Shown here: one piece after another, positions 53,067-62,132 of the stretch
Numbering within the stretch: position 1 is the stretch's first letter
Layout of the letters: each line of letters begins with the position of its first letter
Source: Falsirhodobacter flavus
GTDB lineage: Bacteria; Pseudomonadota; Alphaproteobacteria; Rhodobacterales; Rhodobacteraceae
Direction of reading: 5' to 3'
Assembly: GCA_029846755.1 (NCBI GenBank)
Contig: JARWBI010000011.1
Location: forward strand, 39,218 to 103,217
Length of the DNA: 64,000 nt
Translations under genes and position numbers: made by a program
Notes under the pieces: model-generated
Seen by the model: only the letters and a program-made list of their open reading frames with translations
The model's database searches: none
Told to the model about the DNA's origin: nothing

Positions 53067-54083
53067 CTATGCGGTGCGCGGCCTTCCAAGACTTCCGCGC
53101 TCGATCACCTCGTAAGGCAAGAGCGTCCTTCTCTGGGGGGTGTTGCCTTCAAGCATTTCCAAGGCAAGGCGGCATGCGGTTTCCCCCAATTCGCGATAAG
53201 GTAGCCTGACCGTCGTCAATTGCGGTTCACACAAAAGCGCAAGCGGCACATCGTTGCATCCGGTGACAGAGATGTCCTCGGGCACGCGCAGACCCAAGGC
53301 CTGGGCTTCAATTACCGCAGCCGCCGCGTGCTGATCCCCCGTGCATACCAGCGCGGTCGGAACCCGGCCGGATGTAAGCAGCGCGCGGACCGCGGCCCGG
53401 GCGGGCACAGGATCATAGTCACATTCGATCATCCAGTCCAAGGAGGGCTGTACACCGGACCCTGCAAGCGTTTCCAAGGCAGCGGTTGTCCGTTCAAAAA
53501 TGATCGGCGTGCTGCTTCTGGGGCCGGAAATGATCGCAATCTCGCGATGCCCCGCGTCAATGACCTTTTGCGCCATCGCCCGCATCGCGCCGAAATTATC
53601 ATGTTCGACAAAAGGATGCGTTGTCTCGGATCGTGCAGAGTTGATAAAAACCGCCGGAATTTTGGAATACTCCAACAGCTCGAACAACTGCTCGTCGTGA
53701 ACCGGCATCAGCGTCAGGATGGCATCCACGCCGTGTTCGAGAAACGTCCGGACCTGCTTCAGTTCGCGAAGCGGATCCAGCTCTGCCGAATTGATTAGCA
53801 TGCCGAAGTTCCTTGCGTCCAGAACGGTCCGCACCCCGTCTATGGCTGGCGCAAAAAGCGGGTTCGCGATGCTTGGAACAATAACCCCGATAGTGTCGCT
53901 TCGATCAACGCTCAGGCGCTTGGCGGTCCGGTTTGGGATATACCGTAACTCGACACAGACCTGCTCGATCCGCGCCCTGACCTCGGGCGAGACCAGACCG
54001 GGCTGCGCCAGTGCGCGTGACGCTGTGGATAGAGAGACCTTCGCCACCCGAGCGACATCACGCAGTCCAGGCTTGCCACTCAT
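53067..54083 (-). CDS. LacI-family transcriptional regulator 1
   Basis: 338 aa from ATG 54083 with GGAAGGA upstream. The N-terminal HTH (LRDVARVAKVSLSTASRAL) and hinge helix are followed by a periplasmic-binding-like sensor. It lies between the lyase operon with nucleoside hydrolase 1 (convergent) and the second LacI gene. Its likely target is one or both of those operons; the palindromes at 42218-42268 are candidate sites. Confidence 0.88.
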   Translation of the reverse strand: MSGKPGLRDVARVAKVSLSTASRALAQPGLVSPEVRARIEQVCVELRYIPNRTAKRLSVDRSDTIGVIVPSIANPLFAPAIDGVRTVLDARNFGMLINSAELDPLRELKQVRTFLEHGVDAILTLMPVHDEQLFELLEYSKIPAVFINSARSETTHPFVEHDNFGAMRAMAQKVIDAGHREIAIISGPRSSTPIIFERTTAALETLAGSGVQPSLDWMIECDYDPVPARAAVRALLTSGRVPTALVCTGDQHAAAAVIEAQALGLRVPEDISVTGCNDVPLALLCEPQLTTVRLPYRELGETACRLALEMLEGNTPQRRTLLPYEVIERGSLGRPRTA

Positions 54084-54555
54084 CGCGATTCCTTCCAAGG
54101 CCGTCCTTCAGGGCCCTCTCAGATCTTGCCCTTCATTCCTGAAAAGAATCAATATCTGTTTACGTTTGGCCGACACAAGGGCCTTGGAACTCTGCACACG
54201 AGTACCACCAAAAAGCGAAGTTTGCCACGATTCATCGGATCGGGCAACGGTGAACCTGTTTGGTTGATGGGAAAGTCCCGTGATTGCCGGTCGCGGGCAT
54301 GATGTTTGGAGCGGGTCGCCCCGCCAAGGCGTACACCAACAGGGGGGCACCCGGTACGAGCAATCAGATCGGGTTGAGCTCCACACGGCGTTGATGATGT
54401 AACCGCCCAACTTGGCACATCGATACATTCGGGGGTGGTTACATCATCAATGCCAAAATAACCCCGCACTGGAGCCCCACTTTTTAAATCGTCGGAACTA
54501 AATTCGCCTCGTATTCTGGCAAGTGCACCTTGCATCGTGACGCACCGCCAATTCT
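54084..54555. other. Intergenic region between two LacI genes
   Basis: About 470 nt. It holds the promoter of the first LacI gene (a TGTTTACGTTT segment near 54155 may be part of an operator) and a long inverted repeat. A frame of 139 codons on the minus strand (54149-54568) has no ribosome site, odd codon use and no recognisable domain, so I do not call it. Confidence 0.5.
54387..54454. repeat. Long inverted repeat
   Basis: Two 22-bp arms, GGCGTTGATGATGTAACCGC... at 54387-54408 and its partner at 54433-54454, match at 20 of 22 positions around a 24-nt spacer. It lies 100 nt past the stop of the second LacI gene. It could be a terminator, a large operator or the remains of a small transposable element. 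Confidence 0.85.
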
Positions 54556-55557
54556 TTAAACCAGCCAACCACTCACGGTTAAGGAAGTTTCCCGTTGCTT
54601 GAGGACGGGTTGGAGGATGCTCGAGTTAGTCGATTCGGTATCGAGCAATGTAATCACAGCCCGCTCGGCAATGGCTTGAACCGGCTGCGCGATCGTCGTC
54701 AGCCGCGGAATAGTCAGCGAGGCAAGCGGGACGTCGTCGAACCCGATAACAGTAAGATCGCGAGGCACTGAAACGCCATGGTCGCGCGCCAATCGCATAA
54801 GGCCGATCGCCTGCTGGTCATTAGAGGTCGCGATTGCGGTGGGTCTTTGGCAAATAGGCTTCAGAAGCAGTTTCGTTAAGGTCTCGGCATCCAATGCATA
54901 GTCGAAACCACCTGCAATGAGCTCTGGCACAGAAAGGTCCGGCTTGCCATTCTGGCGCGCCTCGTCGAAGACGCTCAGGAACCCCTCCTTGCGATTATGG
55001 GCGACCGATAACTCCTCTGGTCCGCTGAGATAGGCGATGCGTCGGTGGCCAAGGCCGATAAGATGGGCGGCTGCCAACCGACCTCCGGCATAGTGGTCTG
55101 CAGAGACAAGAGGATGATCGCCATAGGGGCGATCCACCGCCACCGTGCGGATGTTTCCTGTCTGATTGCCTGTGGGATTGGAGCCCGCTGGGATGATTAG
55201 GAAGCCGGTTGGCGTCAATGTGGACAGCGTAGCGATCTGCTTGCGTTCGACCTCGACGTCGCCATGCGTATTGGCGACCACCACCATCAAACCGAAACGC
55301 GAAGCCACAGTCTCGATATGCAGAGCGAGCTGCGAGAAATGTGGATTGGCAATGTCTGGGACGATTAGCGCGATGATATTGCTTTTGGCATTTCGGAGGC
55401 TGCGAGCGATCAGATTAGGTTTGTAGCCCAATTCCAGGATCGCGGCTTCCACGGCAGCGCGCATTTTTGAGGAAACGGTAAGATTTTTGGAAACTACGCG
55501 CGAGACGGTGCCGACTGACACCCCCGCATGCTTGGCAACGTCCCTTATGGTAACCAT
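54556..55557 (-). CDS. LacI-family transcriptional regulator 2
   Basis: 333 aa. N-terminal HTH TIRDVAKHAGVSVGTVSRVV and a sensor domain with the ribose-type signature (ALIVPDIANPHFSQLA; VIGFDDVPLASL). It is on the same strand as and just after the ribose-type ABC transporter genes, so it probably controls that uptake system. A strong hairpin separates it from the permease gene. GTAACC before the ATG and the TTGACGTT-like spacing allow its own promoter. Confidence 0.88.
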   Translation of the reverse strand: MVTIRDVAKHAGVSVGTVSRVVSKNLTVSSKMRAAVEAAILELGYKPNLIARSLRNAKSNIIALIVPDIANPHFSQLALHIETVASRFGLMVVVANTHGDVEVERKQIATLSTLTPTGFLIIPAGSNPTGNQTGNIRTVAVDRPYGDHPLVSADHYAGGRLAAAHLIGLGHRRIAYLSGPEELSVAHNRKEGFLSVFDEARQNGKPDLSVPELIAGGFDYALDAETLTKLLLKPICQRPTAIATSNDQQAIGLMRLARDHGVSVPRDLTVIGFDDVPLASLTIPRLTTIAQPVQAIAERAVITLLDTESTNSSILQPVLKQRETSLTVSGWLV

Positions 55558-55605
55558 TTTTGACCCCGCCCTCGTCGGTTAGTACCGTCGCATTCTCCAG
55601 TTGAT

Positions 55606-55636
55606 CGTAAGGCGACAGCGTTGCCGTCGCCTTACG
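55606..55636 (-). terminator. Terminator-like hairpin after ribose-type permease
   Basis: A perfect 11-bp stem CGTAAGGCGAC / GTCGCCTTACG with a 9-nt loop, 10 nt after the permease stop. No poly-T, yet the stem is strong enough to end transcription or protect the upstream mRNA. Confidence 0.6.
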
Positions 55637-55646
55637 AGCCGGCCCG

Positions 55647-56639
55647 TCAGGTCGAAAGCCTCTCGCGATACTTGTCGACGATGACGGCAAGAATGATCAC
55701 GCCGCCCGTGATCATTTGGCGCATGAAGTCGCTTAGGCCAAGCAGAACCAAGCCATTGGCCAAAACGCCAATGATGAAGGCGCCCAGAAGAGTACCGAGC
55801 ACCGAACCACGTCCGCCGTTAAGGCTGGTGCCGCCGATGATGACCGCGGCAATCGCGTTGAGTTCGAAGCCAACGCCGATGATCGGGCTAGCGATGTTAA
55901 GACGTGCTACGTAGATCATCGCACCCACGCCCACCGCGGCACCGGCGATGGTAAACGCTGCGACCTTGTACCAGAATACAGGGTGGCCGGCGAGGCGCAC
56001 AGCTTCCTCGTTGTTACCTATGCCGTAAAGAATGCGGCCAAAGACTGTGCGGGTCAAAACGAACCACGATACCAGAACCAGCAGCAGTGCCACGAGGAAA
56101 ACCAAAGGGACGCCGAAAAAGGTTTGCGAGCCAAAAGCGTTGAATGCAGGCGGGAACGAGTAAATCGTGCGTGCGTCCGTGACGGTCAGCGCGGCGCCGC
56201 GTGCAATGTTGAGCATGCCAAGGGTGACGATGAAAGACGGAAGACCCCAGTATGCAGAGATCAACCCGTTCAACATACCGCATGCGATGCCAACTGCGAC
56301 CGAAGCGAGCGTTGCAAACGTGACGGCCTCGATTACGCCTAACCCCGGAAGGTTCATCACAGTCCCGCCGACAACGGCGCATAGCGCAAGCACGGATCCG
56401 ACGGAAAGGTCGATGCCGCCGATAAGGATAACGAAGGTGATGCCGACACCGAGAATGAGATTGATCGTGACCTGGGTGAGGATATTGGTCACATTAGCTG
56501 TGGTCAGGAAATGTTCCGTGGTCAAAGAGAAAACCAGGACCAGAAGTAGCAATGCGATGGCGATGCCGGATTCGCGAATGATGTTCTTGACCATCGGCGA
56601 CCGACTTGCCGGAGGCGGGGTTGTCGGGGTTTCAATCAT
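55647..56639 (-). CDS. ABC transporter permease, ribose type (RbsC-like)
   Basis: 330 aa from ATG 56639, one nt after the ATPase stop. About nine helices and the permease signature of sugar transporters (GGIDLSVGSVLALCAVVGG; GANLNGGRGSVLGTLLGAF-like region near residue 280). It is predicted to import ribose or a related sugar with the ATPase and binding protein. The 15-residue extension upstream lies inside the ATPase gene and is rejected. Confidence 0.9.
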   Translation of the reverse strand: MIETPTTPPPASRSPMVKNIIRESGIAIALLLLVLVFSLTTEHFLTTANVTNILTQVTINLILGVGITFVILIGGIDLSVGSVLALCAVVGGTVMNLPGLGVIEAVTFATLASVAVGIACGMLNGLISAYWGLPSFIVTLGMLNIARGAALTVTDARTIYSFPPAFNAFGSQTFFGVPLVFLVALLLVLVSWFVLTRTVFGRILYGIGNNEEAVRLAGHPVFWYKVAAFTIAGAAVGVGAMIYVARLNIASPIIGVGFELNAIAAVIIGGTSLNGGRGSVLGTLLGAFIIGVLANGLVLLGLSDFMRQMITGGVIILAVIVDKYRERLST

Positions 56640-56640
56640 T

Positions 56641-58200
56641 TCAATGGACTCCGGTCTGACTGTCGTCGCCGAACTGGTAGGCAAGACGCAGTATGTTTTC
56701 TTCTGAGAATTCCGGGCGCTTTAGCTCTCCCGTGATCCGGTGATTGGCCATTACCAGAATTCGATCGCACAGTGCCATGAGCTCGTTGATCTCGGAGGAC
56801 ACGACAATCAAGCCCCGTCCTTCGGCTGCAAAGTCACGAAGCAGCGCGTAGATTTCTGCCTTCGCTCCGACGTCCACGCCGCGCGTGGGTTCGTCGAGGA
56901 TAAGGATTTTGGGATCGCGCGACAGCCATTTGGCGAGAACCACCTTCTGCTGGTTGCCGCCCGACAGGGTCGAGACGGCGTCCTGCGGACCACCGTATTT
57001 CAGGGCGAGCTTTGCGCCAAGCTTCTTGGCAAGGGAGGTCTCTCGACTACGCGAAAGAAGGCCCCTGCTTGAGACCTTGCGCATATCCGCGAGACATATA
57101 TTGGCCGCGATCGGCATGCGCAGGATCAGACCCTCATCCTTCCGATCCTCGGTGACGAATGCGATACCGTCCTTGATGGCCTCGCTTGGTTTGCTGTAGG
57201 GCGTGGTCCGGCCGTTGCGGAGAATGGAACCGGAAGACGCACTTTCGATGCCGAAAAGGGCACGCAGGAATTCGGTGCGGCCGGCGCCTACCAATCCGCC
57301 GATACCCAGTATCTCACCTTTGTGCAGATCCAGACTGACGCCCTTGGAGTTTTTGGACGAGGTATGGACCAGACCACGAACGCTCAGCATTACTTTATCG
57401 GTTGCAAAGGACGGATGATCGCTTGCGAGCTCACCTGCCAGGCGTCGCCCGACCATCGACTGGATAAGCCGCTCGGTGCTGGCTTCTGCGATCGGCATCG
57501 TCTCGACGCTCACACCATTCCGCATGACGGTGATGCGATCGCAATGATCCATGATCTCGTTAAGGTGATGCGTCACGAGCAGCACGGCCACGCCTTTGTC
57601 GGCCAGTTCGTGCACGAGTTGGAACAGGCGCTGTGCTTCGTGCGAGGTCAGCGTTGCGGTGGGTTCGTCGAGGACCAGGATAGAGCTGTCCGACATCAAA
57701 GCGCGCGCAATCTCCACCAATTGGCGAAGTGCGATGCCGAGGGACTGCACATTCGCTGTCACCGGAACTTCCGACAGCCCGACCGCGTCCAGCGCCTTTC
57801 TGGCGCGCGCGTTCATCTCGTCGCGATCAAGAAACACGCCCCACTGCCTCGGAAGGTGTTCGAAGCATACGTTCTCGGCAACGGTAAGGTGAGGCATCAG
57901 ATTGAATTCCTGATGAACCACCTGGACTCCGGCGCGTTTTGCCTCCCGCGGTCCGCTCGGCTCATAAGGCTGCCCACCGAGGGTCATTGTACCGCTATCA
58001 CGATGGACGATTCCACAGAGGGTCTTGATGAGTGTCGACTTGCCCGCGCCGTTTTCGCCCACCAGTCCGTGGATCTCGCCGCGTTCCAAGGCAAGGTCCA
58101 CTCCGTCCAGAGCAATGATCCCGCCAAACCGTTTCTTGATCTGCGTGAGCTTCAGGGCGCTGCCGCTCGGCGACGGGACTGATGCGATCGTCTCAGGCAT
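56641..58200 (-). CDS. ABC transporter ATPase, two-domain ribose type (RbsA-like)
   Basis: 519 aa from ATG 58200 with GAGGCAGGA upstream. First ABC domain with GENGAGKST, signature-like SLGIALRQ and Walker B ILVLDEPTA; the second has a degenerate P-loop GGLVGAGRTE, signature LSGGNQQK and Walker B ILILDEPTRG. The first domain is thus catalytically weaker at its signature, a common feature of this group. An in-frame ATG at 58239 is an alternative but lies inside a strong hairpin loop. Confidence 0.92.
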   Translation of the reverse strand: MPETIASVPSPSGSALKLTQIKKRFGGIIALDGVDLALERGEIHGLVGENGAGKSTLIKTLCGIVHRDSGTMTLGGQPYEPSGPREAKRAGVQVVHQEFNLMPHLTVAENVCFEHLPRQWGVFLDRDEMNARARKALDAVGLSEVPVTANVQSLGIALRQLVEIARALMSDSSILVLDEPTATLTSHEAQRLFQLVHELADKGVAVLLVTHHLNEIMDHCDRITVMRNGVSVETMPIAEASTERLIQSMVGRRLAGELASDHPSFATDKVMLSVRGLVHTSSKNSKGVSLDLHKGEILGIGGLVGAGRTEFLRALFGIESASSGSILRNGRTTPYSKPSEAIKDGIAFVTEDRKDEGLILRMPIAANICLADMRKVSSRGLLSRSRETSLAKKLGAKLALKYGGPQDAVSTLSGGNQQKVVLAKWLSRDPKILILDEPTRGVDVGAKAEIYALLRDFAAEGRGLIVVSSEINELMALCDRILVMANHRITGELKRPEFSEENILRLAYQFGDDSQTGVH

Positions 58201-58226
58201 TCCTGCCTCACTTTCTTTCACTAAAT

Positions 58227-58251
58227 GGCGGTCGGACATAGCCCGACCGCC
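58227..58251 (-). promoter_or_regulatory. Intercistronic stem-loop between binding protein and ATPase genes
   Basis: A perfect 9-bp stem GGCGGTCGG / CCGACCGCC with a 7-nt loop, 18 nt after the binding-protein stop. Such stems typically stabilise the abundant binding-protein mRNA or stop part of the transcripts. It overlaps the alternative upstream ATG of the ATPase, favouring the downstream start. Confidence 0.65.
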
Positions 58252-58268
58252 GCCTTACGGACGAGACG

Positions 58269-59210
58269 TTAGTTTTGGGTGTCGGCGGTGATCAAGGCCA
58301 AGTCGGTCTTAATCCAGCCTTCGAGGGGCGGCGCACCGGCCAGAACCTCAAGTGCCTTGTCGATCGCTTGGGCGGCCATTTGCGAACCGAATTGATCGAC
58401 GGTGGCAAGAACCTTGCCTTCCTGGATCATCGGCCGGATCGCCGAGATGTTGTCGAAGCCGACAACCTTGATGTCGGTGCGGTTGGCAGCCTCAAGAGCC
58501 TTGACCACCCCGAGTGCCATCGAATCGTTGGCTGCCATCACGCCCTGGATGTCGGGATTGGCCGTCAGCATGTTCGTGAACACAGAGTTGGCTTCCTCGG
58601 TCTCCCAATGGGCGGTGCGAGAATCGACAAGCTCCAACCCGTTGGCTGCGATGCTGTCGTCGAAGCCGAGCTTGCGCTGAATGGCATTGTCGGCACCGGG
58701 GTTGCCCTCCAAGATGACGACTTTGCCGCCCTGGCCGAGCTCAGCCGCAAGGGTGTCGCCGGACATCCTGGCACCTTCGCGATTGTCGGGGCCGACGAAC
58801 GCCAGTTCGACACCGGCGTCGGTCTTGGCCTGCGGGTCGAGCTCGACATCGATGTTGACGACTTCGATACCAGCGTCGGCAGCGCGTTTGAGCGGCGCGA
58901 TCAGGGCACGGGAGTCGGCCGGAGCGATGACGATCACGTCGACCTGTTGGGTGATGAAGTTCTCGACGGCATTGATCTGCGTCTCGATGTCCGTCTCCGA
59001 CTGCATGCCGACAGCGCGCAGTTCATAGGTGCCCTTCTCGGCAGCGTGGGCCTCGGCACCTTCCAGCATGTTCTTGAAGAACTCATTGGCAAGCGATTTC
59101 ATGACCAAGCCGACGACAGGCTTGTCCTGTGCGAAGGCTGCGCCGGTCATGGCGGGAACGGCAAGGGAGACCGCGAGGGCGGATACGGTAAGTAGTTTCG
59201 AAAGTCTCAT
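58269..59210 (-). CDS. ABC transporter substrate-binding protein, ribose type (RbsB-like)
   Basis: 313 aa from ATG 59210. Signal peptide ending GAAFA|QDKP, then a Peripla_BP_4 fold (VVGLVMKSLANEFFKNMLEG; DVIVIAPADSRALIAPLK; GFDNISAIRPMI). The longer frame upstream is rejected because it lacks a leader and ribosome site. With the permease and ATPase it imports a pentose, probably ribose released by nearby nucleoside hydrolases. Confidence 0.92.
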   Translation of the reverse strand: MRLSKLLTVSALAVSLAVPAMTGAAFAQDKPVVGLVMKSLANEFFKNMLEGAEAHAAEKGTYELRAVGMQSETDIETQINAVENFITQQVDVIVIAPADSRALIAPLKRAADAGIEVVNIDVELDPQAKTDAGVELAFVGPDNREGARMSGDTLAAELGQGGKVVILEGNPGADNAIQRKLGFDDSIAANGLELVDSRTAHWETEEANSVFTNMLTANPDIQGVMAANDSMALGVVKALEAANRTDIKVVGFDNISAIRPMIQEGKVLATVDQFGSQMAAQAIDKALEVLAGAPPLEGWIKTDLALITADTQN

Positions 59211-59386
59211 CGAGAATATTCTCCGGAGATTTGTCGTTGAGCGTTTGAGCATCCGTCGCGCCTGCGAGGATGCCGGTTTGTATCCCGACCACCACCGTCG
59301 CGGTGGAAGGAGGTCTGGGCGTGAGCAGAACGCTGGCCCACTGGCAGTCTGCCGGCCTCGAGCCGACAAAGGGGAACCGGCAGGAC

Positions 59387-59424
59387 GATCGCGGGCAAAT
59401 GCCTCTAATGAAGCCCCCGCGATC
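59387..59424 (-). promoter_or_regulatory. Hairpin after nucleoside hydrolase 2
   Basis: A perfect 9-bp stem GATCGCGGG / CCCGCGATC with a 20-nt loop, 12 nt after the hydrolase stop and 177 nt before the binding-protein ATG. It may terminate or attenuate transcription between the hydrolase and the transporter genes. Confidence 0.55.
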
Positions 59425-59435
59425 ATGAAACAGGA

Positions 59436-60584
59436 TCAGTTGGCGGTCTTGCGAAAATCCGTTGTGTAAAGACCGACGAGAAAGTCCCAGTAGACTTCGT
59501 TATGTACGGTCCATACGACCTCGACGGGGTTCAGCTGGTCCGGTTGGCGCCCTTCTTTCCACTGGCGAAGCACGCCAAGAAAGGGCCCGACCTGCTCGTC
59601 GAGCTGCATGTAGCGGACTTCGGTATCGTCGATGATGCTTGGGATCATCAGGACTGCCGGCGTGACAACATCCCAAAAGGACTGCTCGCGCTCGGGTTCT
59701 TCTTCCCAAACACCATATGCAACGTCCTTGATTAGCTTGGCGACCGGAGTATCGGCAGCCACGATCTGGTCCATCACATCCTTGATAAGAATGACCGTAT
59801 TGGAAATTTCGCTCGGGATCAGCACCTGCCTCGGAAAGTCGGCATTAAGGGCGATGTTCACGGCCTTCGCATCCGTCGCCCAGTTGAACGAGCCCGCACC
59901 GTTCGCGCCGTTGCGTGGGGTCACACCACCCATGTAGTAAATTCCGGAGGTGTTGGCCGCAAAGGTCGGATCGTTCTGAATGGCGAGTGCAGTGTTCGTG
60001 ACGCCACCGATGCTCATGATTACGACTTCACCAGGGTACTGTTTGACCTGATCGATCATGAACTCCCAAGCTGGGCCCTCCGCAGGCCCGAGCGTGGTGC
60101 CCGCATGCGTTGCCGGATCGTACTCTCCACCAAGTTGCATGCTGCTATAATCGACCTCGGAATTCGGGTCGAGATCGGCCTTCATGTTATCGTAGAGGCG
60201 CAGCTTCCACTGTGCGACAAGCTCCTCGTCGGCGTACCACTGACCATCCACGGGCTGGTTCTGGCCTATGTATACTGGAATGTCGCCGCGACCAACCTTC
60301 TCAAGCATACTAAGGGCCATCTGACCCTCCACTTCGGTGCGAACACCTGGAGGCGCGGTCGTGATACCGAGAAGATCGATGTACCCGGCGGCGTCGGCCT
60401 GCAGCAAGAACATCAATGTATACATATCATCGGTATTGTATCGAATGTCGGTGTCGAGAATGACCTTAGTCTTCTCGGCCGACGTTACGACGTCGTAGCT
60501 ATAAGAATACGATGCGTCCTGCGCCATCGCAGTGCCGCCGAGCAGCGCCGCTACGGCCAGCAGGCTCGGAACGAGCTTGTCCAT
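59436..60584 (-). CDS. Exported nucleoside hydrolase 2 (IUNH-like, variant motif)
   Basis: 382 aa from ATG 60584 with GGGAGGAATTC upstream and a signal peptide (cleavage near TAMA|QDAS). The catalytic cluster is DTDIRYNTDD: Asp44, Asp46, Asp52 and Asp53 are kept, but the usual Gly-x-Asp is Arg-Tyr-Asn. Related proteins have DTDIGNDVDDA. A second IUNH family member in the same region suggests a different substrate, such as a modified or pyrimidine nucleoside. It is divergent to ribokinase. Confidence 0.82.
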   Translation of the reverse strand: MDKLVPSLLAVAALLGGTAMAQDASYSYSYDVVTSAEKTKVILDTDIRYNTDDMYTLMFLLQADAAGYIDLLGITTAPPGVRTEVEGQMALSMLEKVGRGDIPVYIGQNQPVDGQWYADEELVAQWKLRLYDNMKADLDPNSEVDYSSMQLGGEYDPATHAGTTLGPAEGPAWEFMIDQVKQYPGEVVIMSIGGVTNTALAIQNDPTFAANTSGIYYMGGVTPRNGANGAGSFNWATDAKAVNIALNADFPRQVLIPSEISNTVILIKDVMDQIVAADTPVAKLIKDVAYGVWEEEPEREQSFWDVVTPAVLMIPSIIDDTEVRYMQLDEQVGPFLGVLRQWKEGRQPDQLNPVEVVWTVHNEVYWDFLVGLYTTDFRKTAN

Positions 60585-61033
60585 GAATTCCTCCCTCGGA
60601 TCTCCCCGCCTCCTGCAGAATGATGTGTCGGGGGCACCTCCCAGCCAGCCTCCAGACCACGCTCTCAGCCGGAACGGTTGCAGATGAAACGCATCATATC
60701 CGGGAGCTTTCACTCGTCAACCGGATTCGCCGTAACACCGCATAAGCGGGTTCAACTCTCGGCGTATCGGATCGACGAGGCGCACTTATCTTCCAGTTTT
60801 CTATCAATAAACACTCCAAACTTCTTCGTAATGATTGTATAAATTATCGTTTTTACAGAGAATGAACCGTATCATTATCGGTCGATTTTACATTGATCGT
60901 CCTGCCGGTGTTGGGCTAGGTTCGCCGGCAAGCAGGCGATAATGTCCTGCCTTCGGAAGCGCCGTCATCCGTTCGCAAAACGCCTCCTAGAAGTTGCGTG
61001 GCCATGAACGATGATGGTTAGGGGGATACTGGT
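60585..61033. other. Divergent promoter region between nucleoside hydrolase 2 and ribokinase
   Basis: About 450 nt. The stretch 60785-60900 is markedly AT-rich and is a likely promoter zone. No coding frame is convincing. Confidence 0.5.
60685..60698. promoter_or_regulatory. Putative operator ATGAAACGCATCAT
   Basis: A palindrome-like site with ATGA and TCAT half-sites around a central six bases, about 100 nt upstream of the nucleoside hydrolase 2 ATG. Outer half-sites match those of the site at 42253-42268. It may be bound by one of the LacI regulators. Confidence 0.35.
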
Positions 61034-61960
61034 TTGAACTGCATCGTGCTCGGCAGCATCAACGTCGACATCAGCCTGAAGACCGCATCGTTGCCGTCTC
61101 CCGGTCAGACTATCACAGCCGAATCCGGCGGGTTGATGGTTGGCGGCAAGGGCCTCAACCAAGCCGTGGCAGCCCATCGCATGGGCTTAAACACACGGTT
61201 CGTAGGCAGCGTGGGCAGCGACGCTTTGGGTGAAATGGCCCTCTCTTCTATCAAGCGTTTGGGCCTGTCGACAGACGGCATCTCCATAGCCGAACAGCAT
61301 CTGACGGGCATCGCCGCGATCGTTCTCGACGCCAACAGCCAGAACACGATCGTGCTCTTGCGCGGCGCAAACTACGCAATGCGTGAGGTTGACGTTGATC
61401 GCTGGTTGCCGGACATCGTTCGCTCCAAGGTCATGATGCTGCAAATGGAAGTCGATCACGCTGTCAATTTGCGTGCGGCGCGGCAAGCGAGACAAAATGG
61501 CGTTTTCGTATGCTATGATCCGGCCCCTGTTGGGAACAAGGCCGATGTCAACGAACTGTTGCAGCTTAGCGACATTGTGACACCGAACGAGTCCGAAGCC
61601 TTGGAGCTTACGAGAATCGACCCGACCAACCTAGACAATGCGCACGCCGCTGCCTCCGCGTTGAAAGAGCGCGGCGCTCGGGCGGTAGTAATCAAGCTGG
61701 GAAGCCGCGGTGCCTATCTGCTGAGCGACACTCAACGGATGCATATCCCGCCGTTTGAAGTTCCCACGGTTGACACAGTCGCTGCAGGCGACTGTTTCAA
61801 TGCGGGTTTATCTGCGGCTATTGTGCAAGGCCGTCCCTTGGACCAATGCGTGCGGTACGGCGCGGCTGCGGGTGCTCTTGCCACGACCAAGTTTGGTGGT
61901 AGTGAGTCCGCCCCCACAGCTGACGACATAGATCGTCTTTTAGGTTCAAGACTTCGGTAA
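61034..61960 (+). CDS. Ribokinase (PfkB family)
   Basis: 308 aa from a TTG at 61034 with GGGGGA upstream. PfkB motif 1 (GGLMVGGKGLNQAVAA) and motif 2 with the catalytic Asp in DTVAAGDCFNAG (about residue 253). It phosphorylates ribose (or a related pentose) after uptake by the adjacent ABC system. It is divergent from nucleoside hydrolase 2. Alternative kinase specificities in the family (adenosine, sugar acids) cannot be excluded. Confidence 0.88.
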   Translation: MNCIVLGSINVDISLKTASLPSPGQTITAESGGLMVGGKGLNQAVAAHRMGLNTRFVGSVGSDALGEMALSSIKRLGLSTDGISIAEQHLTGIAAIVLDANSQNTIVLLRGANYAMREVDVDRWLPDIVRSKVMMLQMEVDHAVNLRAARQARQNGVFVCYDPAPVGNKADVNELLQLSDIVTPNESEALELTRIDPTNLDNAHAAASALKERGARAVVIKLGSRGAYLLSDTQRMHIPPFEVPTVDTVAAGDCFNAGLSAAIVQGRPLDQCVRYGAAAGALATTKFGGSESAPTADDIDRLLGSRLR

Positions 61961-62132
61961 CGATACCGTCGCAGTCAAGCAGTCTTGCGTAAGCGCCTTC
62001 GTCCGCGAGATAACGGTTTCATACTTGGTGAGAACGGCGGTGCGAAATTGGTCCACGGTAGCGGCGGCATGGAGCGGCTGCGGGCGGCGTAAAAGTCGTC
62101 CACATTTCCCTTTCTGCGACAGCAGGGAGGGC

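Noticed and set aside
54149..54568. 139-codon minus-strand frame between LacI genes
   Set aside because: No ribosome site, no domain, overlaps the long inverted repeat.
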